DNA of 64,000 bases from Rugamonas rubra. Lineage in GTDB: Bacteria; Pseudomonadota; Gammaproteobacteria; Burkholderiales; Burkholderiaceae_D. Made by a program: the position numbers and the translations under genes. Under the pieces are notes generated by a model. That model was not told where the DNA came from, searched no databases, and saw only the letters and a list, made by a program, of their open reading frames with translations. This document shows positions 1-10,180 of the stretch, piece after piece (the stretch's first letter is position 1; each line of letters opens with the position of its first letter). The DNA lies in assembly GCF_900114705.1 (NCBI RefSeq), contig NZ_FOTW01000006.1:310001-374000 (forward strand). Direction: 5' to 3'.

Positions 1-1
1 G

Positions 2-1159
2 GGCCTCGTCTACCGCAGCGCCGGCTGGCCGGCCGGCCTGGCCGACGCCGCCCCGCCTCCCGCCGGGCAGGCGCCCGAACCGGCGGCCGGGCAGCCGGGC
101 GGAGCGCTGGGCACCGTCGAGCAGGGCGGCCAGAGCTGGCGCCTCGGCCGCGCCACGCGCGGCCCGGTGACGGTGTGGCTCGGGGTCAACCGCAGCCTGT
201 CGGACGCCCAGGTGCGCGCCAGCCTGGGCCGCTTCGGCGCCGCCATCGCCGTGCTGGCCGCGCTGATCGGCGCGCTGGCCTGGTATCTGGCCGGCCGCGC
301 CATGCGTCCGGTGCAACATTTGACCGGGGTGATGCTGAAGCTCAAGGCCAGCGAGCTGGACCAGCGCGTCTCGGCCGCCGACGAGGACCTCGAGTTCGCC
401 CAGCTGGTGACGGTGTTCAACGCCATGCTCGACCGGCTCGAGCGCGGCTTCCTGCAGGCGGCCCGCTTCTCCGGCGACGCCGCCCACGAGCTGAGGACGC
501 CGCTGACCATCCTGCAGGGCGAGCTGGAGCGCGCCTTCGCCGCCGCCGCCGAGCAGCCGCAACTGGAGCAGGGCCTGGCCAATATGCTCGACGAGGTGCG
601 CCGGCTCGACAGCATCGTGCGCAAGCTGTTGCTGCTGGCGCGGGCCGACGCCGGCCAGTTGCAGATCCCGCTGGCGCGGCTCGACCTGCGCCCCCTGCTC
701 GACGACCTGGCCGAGGACGTCGGCCTGCTCGACGCCGCGCGCGAGGTCCGCCTGGACTTGCCAAAAAGAATACAAGTGGGCGGCGACGCCGAGCTGCTCG
801 GCCAGGTCTTGCACAACCTGGTCAGCAACGCCGTCAAATATGGCCTGGCCGGCGGCTGGATCGGCCTGGCGGCGCGGCTGGACGGCGCTTGCTGGCACAT
901 CGACGTCGCCAACGCCTCGGCCGGCATTGCCGCCGAGCACCGCGAACGCCTGTTCGACCGCTTCTACCGGGCCGACCACGCCCACAACCGGCGCATCGCC
1001 GGGGTCGGCCTGGGCCTGTCGCTGGCGCGCGACATCGCCCGCGCCCACGGCGGCGCGCTGGTCCTGGCCGAGGCCGGCGCGGCGGCGGCGGACGGCGGCG
1101 GCGTCGTTTGCTTCCGCCTGAGCTTGCCTGCGGCCGGCGGCAACGATCAAATATGTTGA
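2..1159 (+). CDS. Sensor histidine kinase, 5' truncated
   Basis: The frame is open from base 2, so the true start lies before the window; 385 codons are visible. A membrane segment (about bases 236-300) is followed by a HAMP linker, a HisKA phospho-acceptor with the H-E-L-R-T-P motif (His codon at 485-487), and a HATPase domain with an N-box (LVSNAVKYG) and a G-box (GVGLGLSLARDIA). It is an inner-membrane kinase of the QseC/CusS-like class that would phosphorylate a response regulator, probably encoded just upstream and out of view. The visible part of the sensor region is Ala/Gly/Pro-rich and low in complexity. The stimulus cannot be told. No terminator is visible between its stop and the groE promoter 8 bases downstream. 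Confidence 0.9.
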   Translation, partial: GLVYRSAGWPAGLADAAPPPAGQAPEPAAGQPGGALGTVEQGGQSWRLGRATRGPVTVWLGVNRSLSDAQVRASLGRFGAAIAVLAALIGALAWYLAGRAMRPVQHLTGVMLKLKASELDQRVSAADEDLEFAQLVTVFNAMLDRLERGFLQAARFSGDAAHELRTPLTILQGELERAFAAAAEQPQLEQGLANMLDEVRRLDSIVRKLLLLARADAGQLQIPLARLDLRPLLDDLAEDVGLLDAAREVRLDLPKRIQVGGDAELLGQVLHNLVSNAVKYGLAGGWIGLAARLDGACWHIDVANASAGIAAEHRERLFDRFYRADHAHNRRIAGVGLGLSLARDIARAHGGALVLAEAGAAAADGGGVVCFRLSLPAAGGNDQIC

Positions 1160-1166
1160 TGTATGT

Positions 1167-1196
1167 CTTGAAATAGCCCCATACCGTCCCTATAAT
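1167..1196 (+). promoter_or_regulatory. groESL promoter, combined sigma-32/sigma-70 type
   Basis: TTGAAA (1168-1173) and TATAAT (1191-1196) are separated by exactly 17 bases, a near-perfect sigma-70 promoter. The same bases read as a heat-shock promoter: CTTGAAA (1167-1173), 14 bases, then CCCTATAA (1188-1195), close to the sigma-32 pattern CTTGAAA-N13/14-CCCCATNT. The promoter immediately precedes a CIRCE operator. Confidence 0.8.
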
Positions 1197-1222
1197 TGGC
1201 ACTCGTTAGTAGAGAGTGCTAA
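1196..1222 (+). promoter_or_regulatory. CIRCE operator (HrcA site)
   Basis: TTGGCACTC (1196-1204), nine bases, then GAGTGCTAA (1214-1222). This matches the CIRCE consensus TTAGCACTC-N9-GAGTGCTAA with one change in the left arm. It begins at the last base of the -10 element and covers the expected transcription start, the usual position for HrcA repression of groESL. Confidence 0.95.
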
Positions 1223-1339
1223 CAACTCTTGATGGCTGTGTCAACATTGTTGATGTGGCAACCCTACTGGGGACGGGGCCAGGCACACGCCGGCTCCGGA
1301 CTCACACGCACTACAACCATTGAACTAAAGGAGTTTTGT

Positions 1340-3329
<1,990 letters not shown>

Positions 3330-3384
3330 TTGCCGGCCGGTCGGGCGCGCGCCGCTACGGCGGCGCGCGCCGGCCAGCCAAACT

Positions 3385-3422
3385 AAAAAGGGCCAGTTCC
3401 TCGCGGAGCTGGCCCTTTTTTT
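3385..3422 (+). terminator. Rho-independent terminator of groESL
   Basis: GGGCCAG (3390-3396) pairs with CTGGCCC (3409-3415), with four further pairs above around a TCGC loop, followed by a run of seven T. An A-run precedes the stem, so it could work in both directions. A second GC-rich hairpin lies just upstream at about 3342-3372. Confidence 0.9.
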
Positions 3423-3484
3423 GTTTACGCCGGCCGGCGCCACCCCGCACCACCATTTCGGCGGACCGCACGCGGCGCCAATGG

Positions 3485-3514
3485 GGGGTCAGACCCCGCA
3501 TGGGGTCTGACCCC
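3485..3514. repeat. Dispersed palindromic repeat, copy 1
   Basis: GGGGTCAGACCCC (3485-3497), spacer GCAT, then GGGGTCTGACCCC (3502-3514). The two 13-mers are reverse complements of one another, so the unit can form a long hairpin. It lies between the convergent ends of groEL and the lysR gene. Related copies lie at 15527, 19245, 22192, 28329 and 37543. Confidence 0.9.
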
Positions 3515-3565
3515 GAATCGGGCTGCCGGCACATCGCCACACTGTTTTCGCGGGGTTCGCTTGCA

Positions 3566-4513
3566 TCAGCGCGGGTAGGTGTCGGCGGCGACGCTGCGCA
3601 CGGCGTCGAGCAGCATGCGGGCGCCGGGCGAGAGCAGCTGGTTCTGCCGCGTGATGATGCCGAAGGCGTCCATCTGGCAGGGCAGCTCGACCGGCACGAT
3701 GGCGAACAGCTTGAGCCGCGCGTAGTTGTGCGCCAGCTCGCGCGGGAAGGCGTGCAGCAGGTCGGACTGGCGCAGCAGCTCGCTGATGACGGCCAGCTCG
3801 CTGGTGTCGATGACGTTGGCCGGCGGCTCGATGCCGACGCGGCGGAACATCATGTCGAATTTGTGGCGCAGCACGCTGCCCGGCGGCGACAGCACCCAGC
3901 CGTAGCCGGCGATGCGCGCCAGGTCCAGCCTGGGCTCGCCGAGCAGCGGGTGGCCGACCCGCGCCACCACGCACAGCGGCTCACTGGCCAGCTCCTCGTA
4001 GTGGAACTGGGCCTTGTCCTGGCGTTCGAGCAGGCGGCCGATCATGAAGTCGAGCGCGCCGGCCTGCAGCTGCTCGATCAGGCTGTTGCTCATGTCGACC
4101 TGGATGCCGATGCGCAGCAGCGGCGAGTGCCGCTTGACGCTGAGCACGGCGGCGGGCAGCAGGCTGACGCTGGGCGTCATGATGGCGCCGACGTTGACCT
4201 GGCCGACCAGGCCGGCCTTCAGCGCGGCGATGTCGTCGTGGGCGTTGTTCAGGTTGGCCAGCGCCATGCGGGCGTGGCGTATCATCGCCTCGCCGAAGAT
4301 GGTCGGTTCGACGCCGCGCGTGGTGCGCTCGAACAGCTGCACGTCGAGCAGCTCCTCGAGCTCCTTGAGCTGCTTGGAGGCGGCCGGCTGGGTCATCGCC
4401 ATGTCCTCGGCGGCGCGGTGGATGTTGCGCTGCTCGTCCAGCGCGACCAGCAACAACAGTTGGCGCGTCTTCAGGCGGGTGTGCGGCGTGCGCCGTGGCG
4501 GTGCCTGGCTCAT
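3566..4513 (-). CDS. LysR-family regulator of the sugar-acid operon
   Basis: 315 residues. The N-terminal winged helix (KTRQLLLLVALDEQRNIHRAAEDMAMTQPAASKQLKELEELL) is a typical LysR HTH, and the rest is a LysR substrate-binding domain. It resembles the GbpR (galactose-binding regulator) subgroup. Its ATG overlaps the stop of the upstream SMP-30 gene by 4 bases, so it is translated as the last gene of the operon that starts at 8971. The likely target is the palindromic T-N11-A site upstream of that first gene; an intermediate such as a galactonate derivative may be the inducer. A longer in-frame extension to 5410 runs through the lactonase gene in the wrong frame and is not used. Confidence 0.9.
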   Translation of the reverse strand: MSQAPPRRTPHTRLKTRQLLLLVALDEQRNIHRAAEDMAMTQPAASKQLKELEELLDVQLFERTTRGVEPTIFGEAMIRHARMALANLNNAHDDIAALKAGLVGQVNVGAIMTPSVSLLPAAVLSVKRHSPLLRIGIQVDMSNSLIEQLQAGALDFMIGRLLERQDKAQFHYEELASEPLCVVARVGHPLLGEPRLDLARIAGYGWVLSPPGSVLRHKFDMMFRRVGIEPPANVIDTSELAVISELLRQSDLLHAFPRELAHNYARLKLFAIVPVELPCQMDAFGIITRQNQLLSPGARMLLDAVRSVAADTYPR

Positions 4514-5430
4514 GGCGCCGAGGCGCCGAAGCGCGCCACCGGCACGCCGGCCACCTCGACCCGCACGGCGAACAGGCCGCCGGACAGCGGCGCGGCGGCC
4601 AGCTGCTCGACGCTGTTGCCCTCGCGCGCGGTGGTGATGTACAGCGTTTTCAAATCGGCGCCGCCCAGGGTGCAGGAGGCCGGGTTGCGCACCGGCAGAC
4701 GCACCGTCGCCAGCAGCTCGCCGCCCTCGCTGTAGCGGCACACGCGGGCGCCGCCCCACTGGGCGATCCACAGGCAACCCTCGCTGTCGACGGTCATGCC
4801 GTCCGGGCCGCCCTCGGCCGCCTGGTCGAACTGGCGCCACAGCGTCGGCTCGCCCAGGTCGCCCCGGACGTCGATCGGGTAGGCGTACACGCGGCCCAGG
4901 TAGCTGTCGGTGTGGTACAGGGTGGTGCCCTCGCGGTTGAAGGCGGGGCCGTTGCAGATGTGGTAGCCGCCGGCCTGCACCTGCCAGCTGAAGTCGTGGT
5001 CGAGGCGGATCAACTGGCCGTCGGTGCGGTGGTAGTCGCCGTTGTGCATCGAGCCGGCCCAGATGTGGCCGGAGGCGTCGGCCTTGGCGTCGTTCAGGCG
5101 CACGCCGGCGGCGGCGTCGAAGGGCCGCGCAACGTACTCGAGGCGCAGCTCCGGCTCCAGCCACAGGTGGGCGATGCCGTCGCGCAGGCCGGCCATGAAG
5201 CCGTCGCCGTCGCGCCGCGGGATCAGCCAGCACAGGTACTCGGGCAGGGTCCAGCTGTGCCGCGCGCCGGCGCTGCCGGCGGCGGCGGGGTCGGGGTCTA
5301 GGTCGAGCGCGTGCAGGCGGCGGCCCTTCAGGTCGACCAGGTACAGCCGGTTCTGCTCGGCCAGCCACAGCGGCGCCTCGCCCAGTTCGGCGCCCAGCGC
5401 CCAGATGCATTCCGCTTCCAGCTCAACCAT
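4510..5430 (-). CDS. SMP-30/gluconolactonase family lactonase
   Basis: 306 residues forming the six-bladed propeller of the SMP-30/LRE family. The signature parts are visible: LGEAPLW near the start (metal-ligand Glu), RLNDAKADASGHIWAGSM (Asn and Asp region) and PDGMTVDSEGCLWIAQWGG (catalytic Asp region). These enzymes open sugar lactones; here the likely substrate is galactono- or arabinono-lactone, from context. The ATG at 5430 follows GGGGAGG by a suitable gap, whereas the 44 residues upstream look unlike the family. It sits between the dehydratase (100 bases upstream) and lysR (4-base overlap). No signal peptide, so cytoplasmic. Confidence 0.9.
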   Translation of the reverse strand: MVELEAECIWALGAELGEAPLWLAEQNRLYLVDLKGRRLHALDLDPDPAAAGSAGARHSWTLPEYLCWLIPRRDGDGFMAGLRDGIAHLWLEPELRLEYVARPFDAAAGVRLNDAKADASGHIWAGSMHNGDYHRTDGQLIRLDHDFSWQVQAGGYHICNGPAFNREGTTLYHTDSYLGRVYAYPIDVRGDLGEPTLWRQFDQAAEGGPDGMTVDSEGCLWIAQWGGARVCRYSEGGELLATVRLPVRNPASCTLGGADLKTLYITTAREGNSVEQLAAAPLSGGLFAVRVEVAGVPVARFGASAP

Positions 5431-5530
5431 CCAGTCCTCCCCGTATCGACATTGCATTCCCGAGCCGTCATCATACGGCCATACCGGGCCGCCAGCTAGC
5501 ACGCTTGGCGGCCGCCGGCCGCCGCCACGC

Positions 5531-7309
5531 CTAGTGCGATTCGCGCGGCACGGCGTCGCCACGGCAGCCGACCAGGAAGTCGAGGTCGACGCCCCGGTCG
5601 GCCTGCAGCACGTGGTCGAAGTACAGCTTGGCGTAGCCGGACTTGGGCGCGACCGGCGCCACCCAGGCGGCGCGGCGGCGCGCGATCTCGTCCTCGGTCA
5701 CCAGCAGCTCGAGCCGGCGGCCGGCCACGTCGACCTCGATCATGTCGCCGTCGTGCACCAGCGCCAGCAGGCCGCCGGCCATCGACTCGGGCGCCACGTG
5801 CAGGATCACCGAGCCGTAGGCGGTGCCGCTCATGCGCGCGTCGGACAGGCGCACCATGTCGGTCACGCCGGCCGCCAGCAGCTTGGCCGGCAAGCCCATG
5901 TTGCCCACCTCGGCCATGCCGGGGTAGCCCTTCGGCCCGCAGTTCTTCAACACCATGATGCAGTCGGCGTCGATGTCGAGCAGCGGGTCGTCGATGCGCG
6001 CCTTGTAGTGCTCGATGTCCTCGAACACCACTGCGCGGCCGGTGTGCTGCAGCAGCGCCGGCGTCGCCGCCGACGGCTTGATGACGGCGCCCAGCGGCGC
6101 CAGGTTGCCGCGCAGGACGGCGATGCCGCCGCTGGCCAGCAAGGGCTTGGCCAGCGGGCGGATCACGGCGTCGTTGAAGCACTCGGCGTCGCGGTTGTTC
6201 TCCCACGCGGTCTGCCCGGTGACGGTCAAGGCGTCTTTGTGCAGCAGGCCGGCCTCGGCCAGGCGGCGCAGGATCACCGGCAGGCCGCCGGCGTAGTAGA
6301 AGTCCTCCATCAGGAACTCGCCCGACGGCATCAGGTTCAAAATGGTCGGCACCTCGCGGCCCAGGCGGTCCCAGTCGTCCAGGCTGAGATCGACGCCGAC
6401 GCGGCCGGCGATGGCCAGCAGATGCAGCACGGCGTTGGTGGAGCCGCCGATGGCGGCGTTGGCGCGGATGGCGTTCTCGAAGGCGGCGCGGGTCAGGATG
6501 GCCGACGGGCGCAGGTCGGCCTCGACCATCTCGACGATGCGGCGGCCGGCCATCAAGGCCAGCGCGTGGCGGCGCGAATCGACGGCGGGAATGGCCGCGT
6601 TCTCCGGCAGCGCGATGCCGAGCGCCTCGACCATGCTGGCCATGGTCGAGGCGGTGCCCATGGTCATGCAGTGGCCGGCGCTGCGCGACATGCAGCTCTC
6701 GGCCTTCATGAACTCGCCCTGGCTCATCTGGCCGCCGCGCACCGCCTCGGAGAACTTCCAGACGTGGGTGCCGGAGCCGATGGTCTCGCCGCGATAACGG
6801 CCGTTGAGCATCGGCCCGCCCGACAGCACCAAGGTCGGCAGGTCGACGCTGGCGGCGCCCATCAGCAGCGCCGGCGTGGTCTTGTCGCAGCCGACCAGCA
6901 GGATCACGCCGTCCAGCGGATGGGCGCGGATCGACTCCTCGACCTCCATCGCCGCCAGGTTGCGGAACAACATGGCGGTCGGCCGCATATTCGTCTCGCC
7001 CAGCGACATCGCCGGGAACTCCAGCGGCAGGCCGCCGGCCTGCAGCACGCCCTGCTTGACCTTCTCGGCCAACTGGCGGAAGTGGGCGTTGCAGGGGGTC
7101 AGCTCGGACCAGGTGTTGCAGATGCCGATCACCGGGCGCCCGTCGAAGCTGTCGTCGGGCAGGCCCTGGTTCTTCATCCACGAGCGGTGGATAAAGGCGT
7201 CCTTGCTGCTGCCGCCGAACCAGTGCTGCGAGCGGCGCATCTTCTTGCCGTCGGGGGTGTCGCCGTGGTTGCCGTTGTTGCCGCCGTTGTTCTCTTCGTG
7301 CTTGCTCAT
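5531..7309 (-). CDS. IlvD/Edd-family sugar-acid dehydratase (L-arabonate/D-galactonate type)
   Basis: 592 residues. It closely resembles the Azospirillum-type L-arabonate dehydratases, as in HRSWMKNQGLPDDSFDGRP and GICNTWSELTPCN. Cysteines at about 64, 141 and 214 (GICNTW, VGCDKTTP, SAGHCMTM) are the expected iron-sulfur ligands, and RLSDARMSGT carries the catalytic serine. It dehydrates an aldonic acid to a 2-keto-3-deoxy acid. Because the next two genes encode KDGal kinase and KDPGal aldolase, D-galactonate is the most likely substrate; it shares stereochemistry at C2-C4 with L-arabonate. The first 25 residues form an unusual Asn/Gly-rich tail; Met24 is a possible alternative start, but no ribosome site supports it. 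Confidence 0.9.
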   Translation of the reverse strand: MSKHEENNGGNNGNHGDTPDGKKMRRSQHWFGGSSKDAFIHRSWMKNQGLPDDSFDGRPVIGICNTWSELTPCNAHFRQLAEKVKQGVLQAGGLPLEFPAMSLGETNMRPTAMLFRNLAAMEVEESIRAHPLDGVILLVGCDKTTPALLMGAASVDLPTLVLSGGPMLNGRYRGETIGSGTHVWKFSEAVRGGQMSQGEFMKAESCMSRSAGHCMTMGTASTMASMVEALGIALPENAAIPAVDSRRHALALMAGRRIVEMVEADLRPSAILTRAAFENAIRANAAIGGSTNAVLHLLAIAGRVGVDLSLDDWDRLGREVPTILNLMPSGEFLMEDFYYAGGLPVILRRLAEAGLLHKDALTVTGQTAWENNRDAECFNDAVIRPLAKPLLASGGIAVLRGNLAPLGAVIKPSAATPALLQHTGRAVVFEDIEHYKARIDDPLLDIDADCIMVLKNCGPKGYPGMAEVGNMGLPAKLLAAGVTDMVRLSDARMSGTAYGSVILHVAPESMAGGLLALVHDGDMIEVDVAGRRLELLVTEDEIARRRAAWVAPVAPKSGYAKLYFDHVLQADRGVDLDFLVGCRGDAVPRESH

Positions 7310-7321
7310 CTCTGGGTATCC

Positions 7322-7960
7322 TTATTGGGTAAGCGGCGAGGCCGCCTGGGTCCGGCGCCAAGCCGCGACGTAGGCGGTGGCGCGTTGCGCCAAGGCGTCC
7401 AGGCCGGCGCCCGGGGTGTAGAGCTGGCCGCCGATGCCGAAGCCGCTGGCGCCGGCGCCGACCCAACCGGCCATGTTGTCGGGCGTGATGCCGCCGACCG
7501 GCCACAGCGGCACCGAGGCCGGCAACACGCTCTTGAAGGCCTTCAGGCCGGCGTGGCCGAGCATATCGGCCGGAAACAACTTGAGCGCGTGGGCGCCGGC
7601 GTCGAGCGCGGCGAAAGCCTCGGTCGGCGTCGCCACGCCGGGCGCGCAGTACATCTCCAACGCGGCGGCGCGGCGGATCACCGCCGGATTGCAGTTGGGC
7701 GCGACCAGCAGGCGGCCGCCGGCCCGGTGCACCGCCTCGACGTCGGCCACGCTGAGCATGGTGCCGCCGCCGATCAGCGTGTCGGCCGGCGCGCTGGCGG
7801 CCAGCAGGGTGATGCATTCCAGCGCGCCGGGCCGGTTCAGCGGCACTTCGAGCGCGCGCATGCCGGCCTGATAGAGCACGTCGGCGATCGCCAGCGCCTC
7901 GGCCGGCGCCAGTCCGCGCAGGATGGCGACCAGGGGAAGTTCGGGGAGAGTGGGTGTCAT
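7322..7960 (-). CDS. dgoA: 2-dehydro-3-deoxy-6-phosphogalactonate aldolase
   Basis: 212 residues of the KDPG/KDPGal aldolase class I barrel. Arg15 (AILRG), Glu38 (LEVPLN) and Schiff-base Lys127 (ALKLFPAD) fall where the family has its catalytic residues. LKLFPADMLG and GGITPDN are typical of the KDPGal rather than KDPG branch. It splits KDPGal into pyruvate and glyceraldehyde 3-phosphate. It lies 3 bases after the dgoK stop and 12 bases before the dehydratase start, so the three are surely cotranscribed. Confidence 0.93.
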   Translation of the reverse strand: MTPTLPELPLVAILRGLAPAEALAIADVLYQAGMRALEVPLNRPGALECITLLAASAPADTLIGGGTMLSVADVEAVHRAGGRLLVAPNCNPAVIRRAAALEMYCAPGVATPTEAFAALDAGAHALKLFPADMLGHAGLKAFKSVLPASVPLWPVGGITPDNMAGWVGAGASGFGIGGQLYTPGAGLDALAQRATAYVAAWRRTQAASPLTQ

Positions 7961-7963
7961 GGT

Positions 7964-8971
7964 CTAGGCCTGGTTGAGGAATCGGGACAGCGCGGCGCAG
8001 TAGACCTGGTGCGGGTCGAGCACCGCGCATTCCAGGCCGAAGTGGGCGGCGGCGACGGCGTAGCGCTCGGCCAGCGCCGGCGAGCCGATGACGTCGATGC
8101 GGGCGCGGGCCGGGTGCCGCGCGGTGGCGGATATCACGCCGGGTGCGGCGGTCTTGGAGGACGCGGAGCCTGTGGCGGCGGCCGAGCTGGCGCCGAATCC
8201 GGCGGCGGCGCTCGCGGCGGCGGCGAACTCGGCGCCGATCAGCAGGCCGCTGACGAAGCCGGCCGCCTGCGCCTGCGGCATGGCGCCGGCGACAACGCGG
8301 GCGCGCACGCGGAACAGGGAATTGGACAGCGGCTCGCCCAGGCCGGCCTGGCGCAGCCCGGCGGCGAAGGCGTGCGGCTCGGCGCTGTCGCCGTCCATCA
8401 GCGCGGCCAGCGTGCCGCCGGCGGCCAGCATCGCGTACAGCTCGCCGGTCATGTAGGTGGCGATGCTGGCGACGGCGCCGTCGCGCAGCAGCACCCATTT
8501 GCTGTGGGTGCCGGGCAGCACCAGCCAGCCGTCGCGGCGGCCGAGGGCGACCGCGCCGAGCAGCTGGGTCTCCTCGCCGCGCATGACGTCGACGGCGGAA
8601 TCGGCCATGGCATCGGCCCCGGCGTCGGCGCGGTAGCAGTAGCCGGGCACGATGTGGCCGCGACCGGCCCAGGCCGGATCGGCCAGCGGCGCCAGATGGG
8701 CGGGCAAGCGTTCCAGCGGCAGCGCGCAGTCGGCGTAGGCCACCTCCTGCCAGCCGGCGGCGCTGCCGACCATGCCGGACAACAGCAGCGGCACGTCGGC
8801 GCCGATGTCCAGCGCGGTGAGCAGCCCGGCCAACGACTCGCCGAAGCGGCCGCGCACGGCCAACATGCCTTGCTTGTCCTCGTGGCGCGCCAGGCAGTTG
8901 CCCTGCCGGTCGATCAGGTAGGCGCGGCGGTTGCTCGTGCCCCAATCTATACCAAGTAGTGTGTGATTCAT
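7964..8971 (-). CDS. dgoK: 2-dehydro-3-deoxygalactonokinase
   Basis: 335 residues of the DgoK family. The start LLGIDWGTSNRRAYLID is the family phosphate-1 motif, GMVGSAAGW and the LPGTHSKWV motif follow. It phosphorylates 2-keto-3-deoxygalactonate with ATP. It is the first gene of the minus-strand operon. The ATG at 8971 gives the canonical N-terminus; a frame extension to 9046 adds 25 residues unlike the family, and neither start has a strong ribosome site. A Ser/Ala-rich insertion near the middle (about bases 8110-8230) is low in complexity and unusual for the family. Confidence 0.9.
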   Translation of the reverse strand: MNHTLLGIDWGTSNRRAYLIDRQGNCLARHEDKQGMLAVRGRFGESLAGLLTALDIGADVPLLLSGMVGSAAGWQEVAYADCALPLERLPAHLAPLADPAWAGRGHIVPGYCYRADAGADAMADSAVDVMRGEETQLLGAVALGRRDGWLVLPGTHSKWVLLRDGAVASIATYMTGELYAMLAAGGTLAALMDGDSAEPHAFAAGLRQAGLGEPLSNSLFRVRARVVAGAMPQAQAAGFVSGLLIGAEFAAAASAAAGFGASSAAATGSASSKTAAPGVISATARHPARARIDVIGSPALAERYAVAAAHFGLECAVLDPHQVYCAALSRFLNQA

Positions 8972-9044
8972 GAAGGTGGTCGGAAGACGTACTGGACGAA
9001 ACTGCTGGAACCCTGGCAAGGAGTGTATGAAAACCAGGAATAAC

Positions 9045-9089
9045 ATTCCAATGAATTAAATATGAAAAGTGATAACCAATTCGAATCAC
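9045..9089. promoter_or_regulatory. Candidate LysR operator upstream of dgoK
   Basis: GTGAT (9069-9073), 11 bases, then ATCAC (9085-9089) is a perfect dyad with the LysR T-N11-A signature. A second dyad, ATTC-N4-GAAT at 9045-9056, lies nearer to dgoK. The pair resembles a recognition site plus activation site between dgoK (minus) and the methyltransferase (plus). Binding by the operon's own LysR protein is inferred. Confidence 0.6.
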
Positions 9090-9196
9090 TCTGCCGCAGC
9101 AGAGCCATGCCGCTTGCGCCGGCGCAAGCGGTGTTGCAGCCGGCGCCCCTATAGTGAAAGGCCAACCGCCCGTTCCAACCCCGTCGAGGAGCCGTC

Positions 9197-10009
9197 ATGG
9201 ACACCGTCAGCCCGCACCGCCCCATCGTCAATTCACAGCAGAAACAACAGGCCTTCGACGCACAGGCGCACAAGCTGGGCCTGAAACCGCGCGACCCGTG
9301 GGTGGGCGGCTACGTCGACTACGAGTGGGACCACCTGCGGCTGGTGCTCGACGCCATGCCCTTGCAACTGGAGGGCGTGCCGGTGCTGGAGTTCGGCTGC
9401 AACGTCGGCGCCTCGGCGATCTTGTTCTCGCACCTGGGTGCGCACGTCAGCGCCACCGACATCTCGGCGGAGTGGGTCAGCCTGGCGCGGCTCAACGCCG
9501 AACGCTACGGCATCGACAACATCGACTTCCGCCACGTGCCCGACTCGCGCCAGCTGCCCTTCGCCGACGGCCAGTTCCAGCTGATCGCCTGCAACAGCGT
9601 GCTCGAATACGTCGCGCCGGGGCAGATCGCCGCCGTGCAGCGCGAACTGGACCGGGTGCTGGCGCCCGGCGGCATGATCCTGCTGACCGGCACCAGCAAC
9701 CGCCTGTGGCCGCAGGAGGCCCATTCCGGCCTGTGGCTGGTCAACTACCTGCCGCGCTGGCTCGACCGGCTGTGGGGCAAGCCGCCGCAGCGCGGCATGT
9801 GGCCCTGGCGGGCGGTGCACGGCTTCGGCCCCGGCTACGCCAACCTCGACACCGCCGATCCCGACAACTTCTTCGCCCGCTCCCGGCTCAGCATGGGCGC
9901 GCCGGCGGCCAAGCTCAAGCCGCTGCTGTGGGTGGCGCGCCGGCTCGGCGTCGGCCCGGGGCTGCTGGCGCACAACATCTCCTGCCTGCTGCAGAAACCT
10001 GGCGCTTGA
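9197..10009 (+). CDS. Class I SAM-dependent methyltransferase
   Basis: 270 residues. VLEFGCNVGASAILF is methyltransferase motif I that binds S-adenosylmethionine, ATDIS supplies the acidic residue of motif II, and FQLIACNSVLEYV and LAPGGMILLTG are the later strands (Methyltransf_11/25 type). The substrate is not evident; the long C-terminal part with WLVNYLPRWLDRLWG and Trp/Arg-rich segments suggests action on a lipid or membrane-associated acceptor, which is only a guess. GAGGAG at 9186-9191 supports the ATG. It appears monocistronic and divergent from the dgoK operon. Confidence 0.85.
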   Translation: MDTVSPHRPIVNSQQKQQAFDAQAHKLGLKPRDPWVGGYVDYEWDHLRLVLDAMPLQLEGVPVLEFGCNVGASAILFSHLGAHVSATDISAEWVSLARLNAERYGIDNIDFRHVPDSRQLPFADGQFQLIACNSVLEYVAPGQIAAVQRELDRVLAPGGMILLTGTSNRLWPQEAHSGLWLVNYLPRWLDRLWGKPPQRGMWPWRAVHGFGPGYANLDTADPDNFFARSRLSMGAPAAKLKPLLWVARRLGVGPGLLAHNISCLLQKPGA

Positions 10010-10058
10010 ACGCTGCGCCGCGCCGGGCGGCGCGCGCGGTGCCCGGCGCGGCGCCCTT

Positions 10059-10103
10059 CGACGCGGCGGCGCCCGACGCAGCGGCGCCCGACGCAGCGGC
10101 GCC
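10059..10103 (+). repeat. 15-bp tandem repeat, three units
   Basis: Three consecutive units of CGACGCAGCGGCGCC (the first has one substitution) lie in the gap after the methyltransferase stop. They are outside any supported gene. The T-rich promoter of the next gene follows at once. Confidence 0.85.
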
Positions 10104-10115
10104 CGGAGCTAACTG

Positions 10116-10144
10116 TTGCTCGGGGGATTTCTTTGGTTTAGTAT
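10116..10144 (+). promoter_or_regulatory. Promoter of the 10181 gene
   Basis: TTGCTC (10116-10121), a 17-base spacer, then TAGTAT (10139-10144). It lies in a locally T-rich stretch 36 bases before the start codon and matches sigma-70 spacing. Confidence 0.55.
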
Positions 10145-10180
10145 GGCCGACTCTTACTATTCCACTGCAAGGCAGCTGTC

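Noticed and set aside
3566..5410. A 614-codon frame that could suggest a fused lactonase-LysR protein
   Set aside because: The upper part is in a different frame from the SMP-30 gene and has no domain; the LysR gene has its own ATG at 4513.
5042..8959. A 1305-codon plus-strand open frame across the sugar-acid operon
   Set aside because: It is antisense to four clear genes, has Gly/Arg/Ala/His/Gln-rich low-complexity translation, and reflects the lack of stop codons in GC-rich DNA.
10059..10103. Possible CRISPR-like array
   Set aside because: The three units are 15 bases and contiguous, with no spacers and no cas gene nearby.
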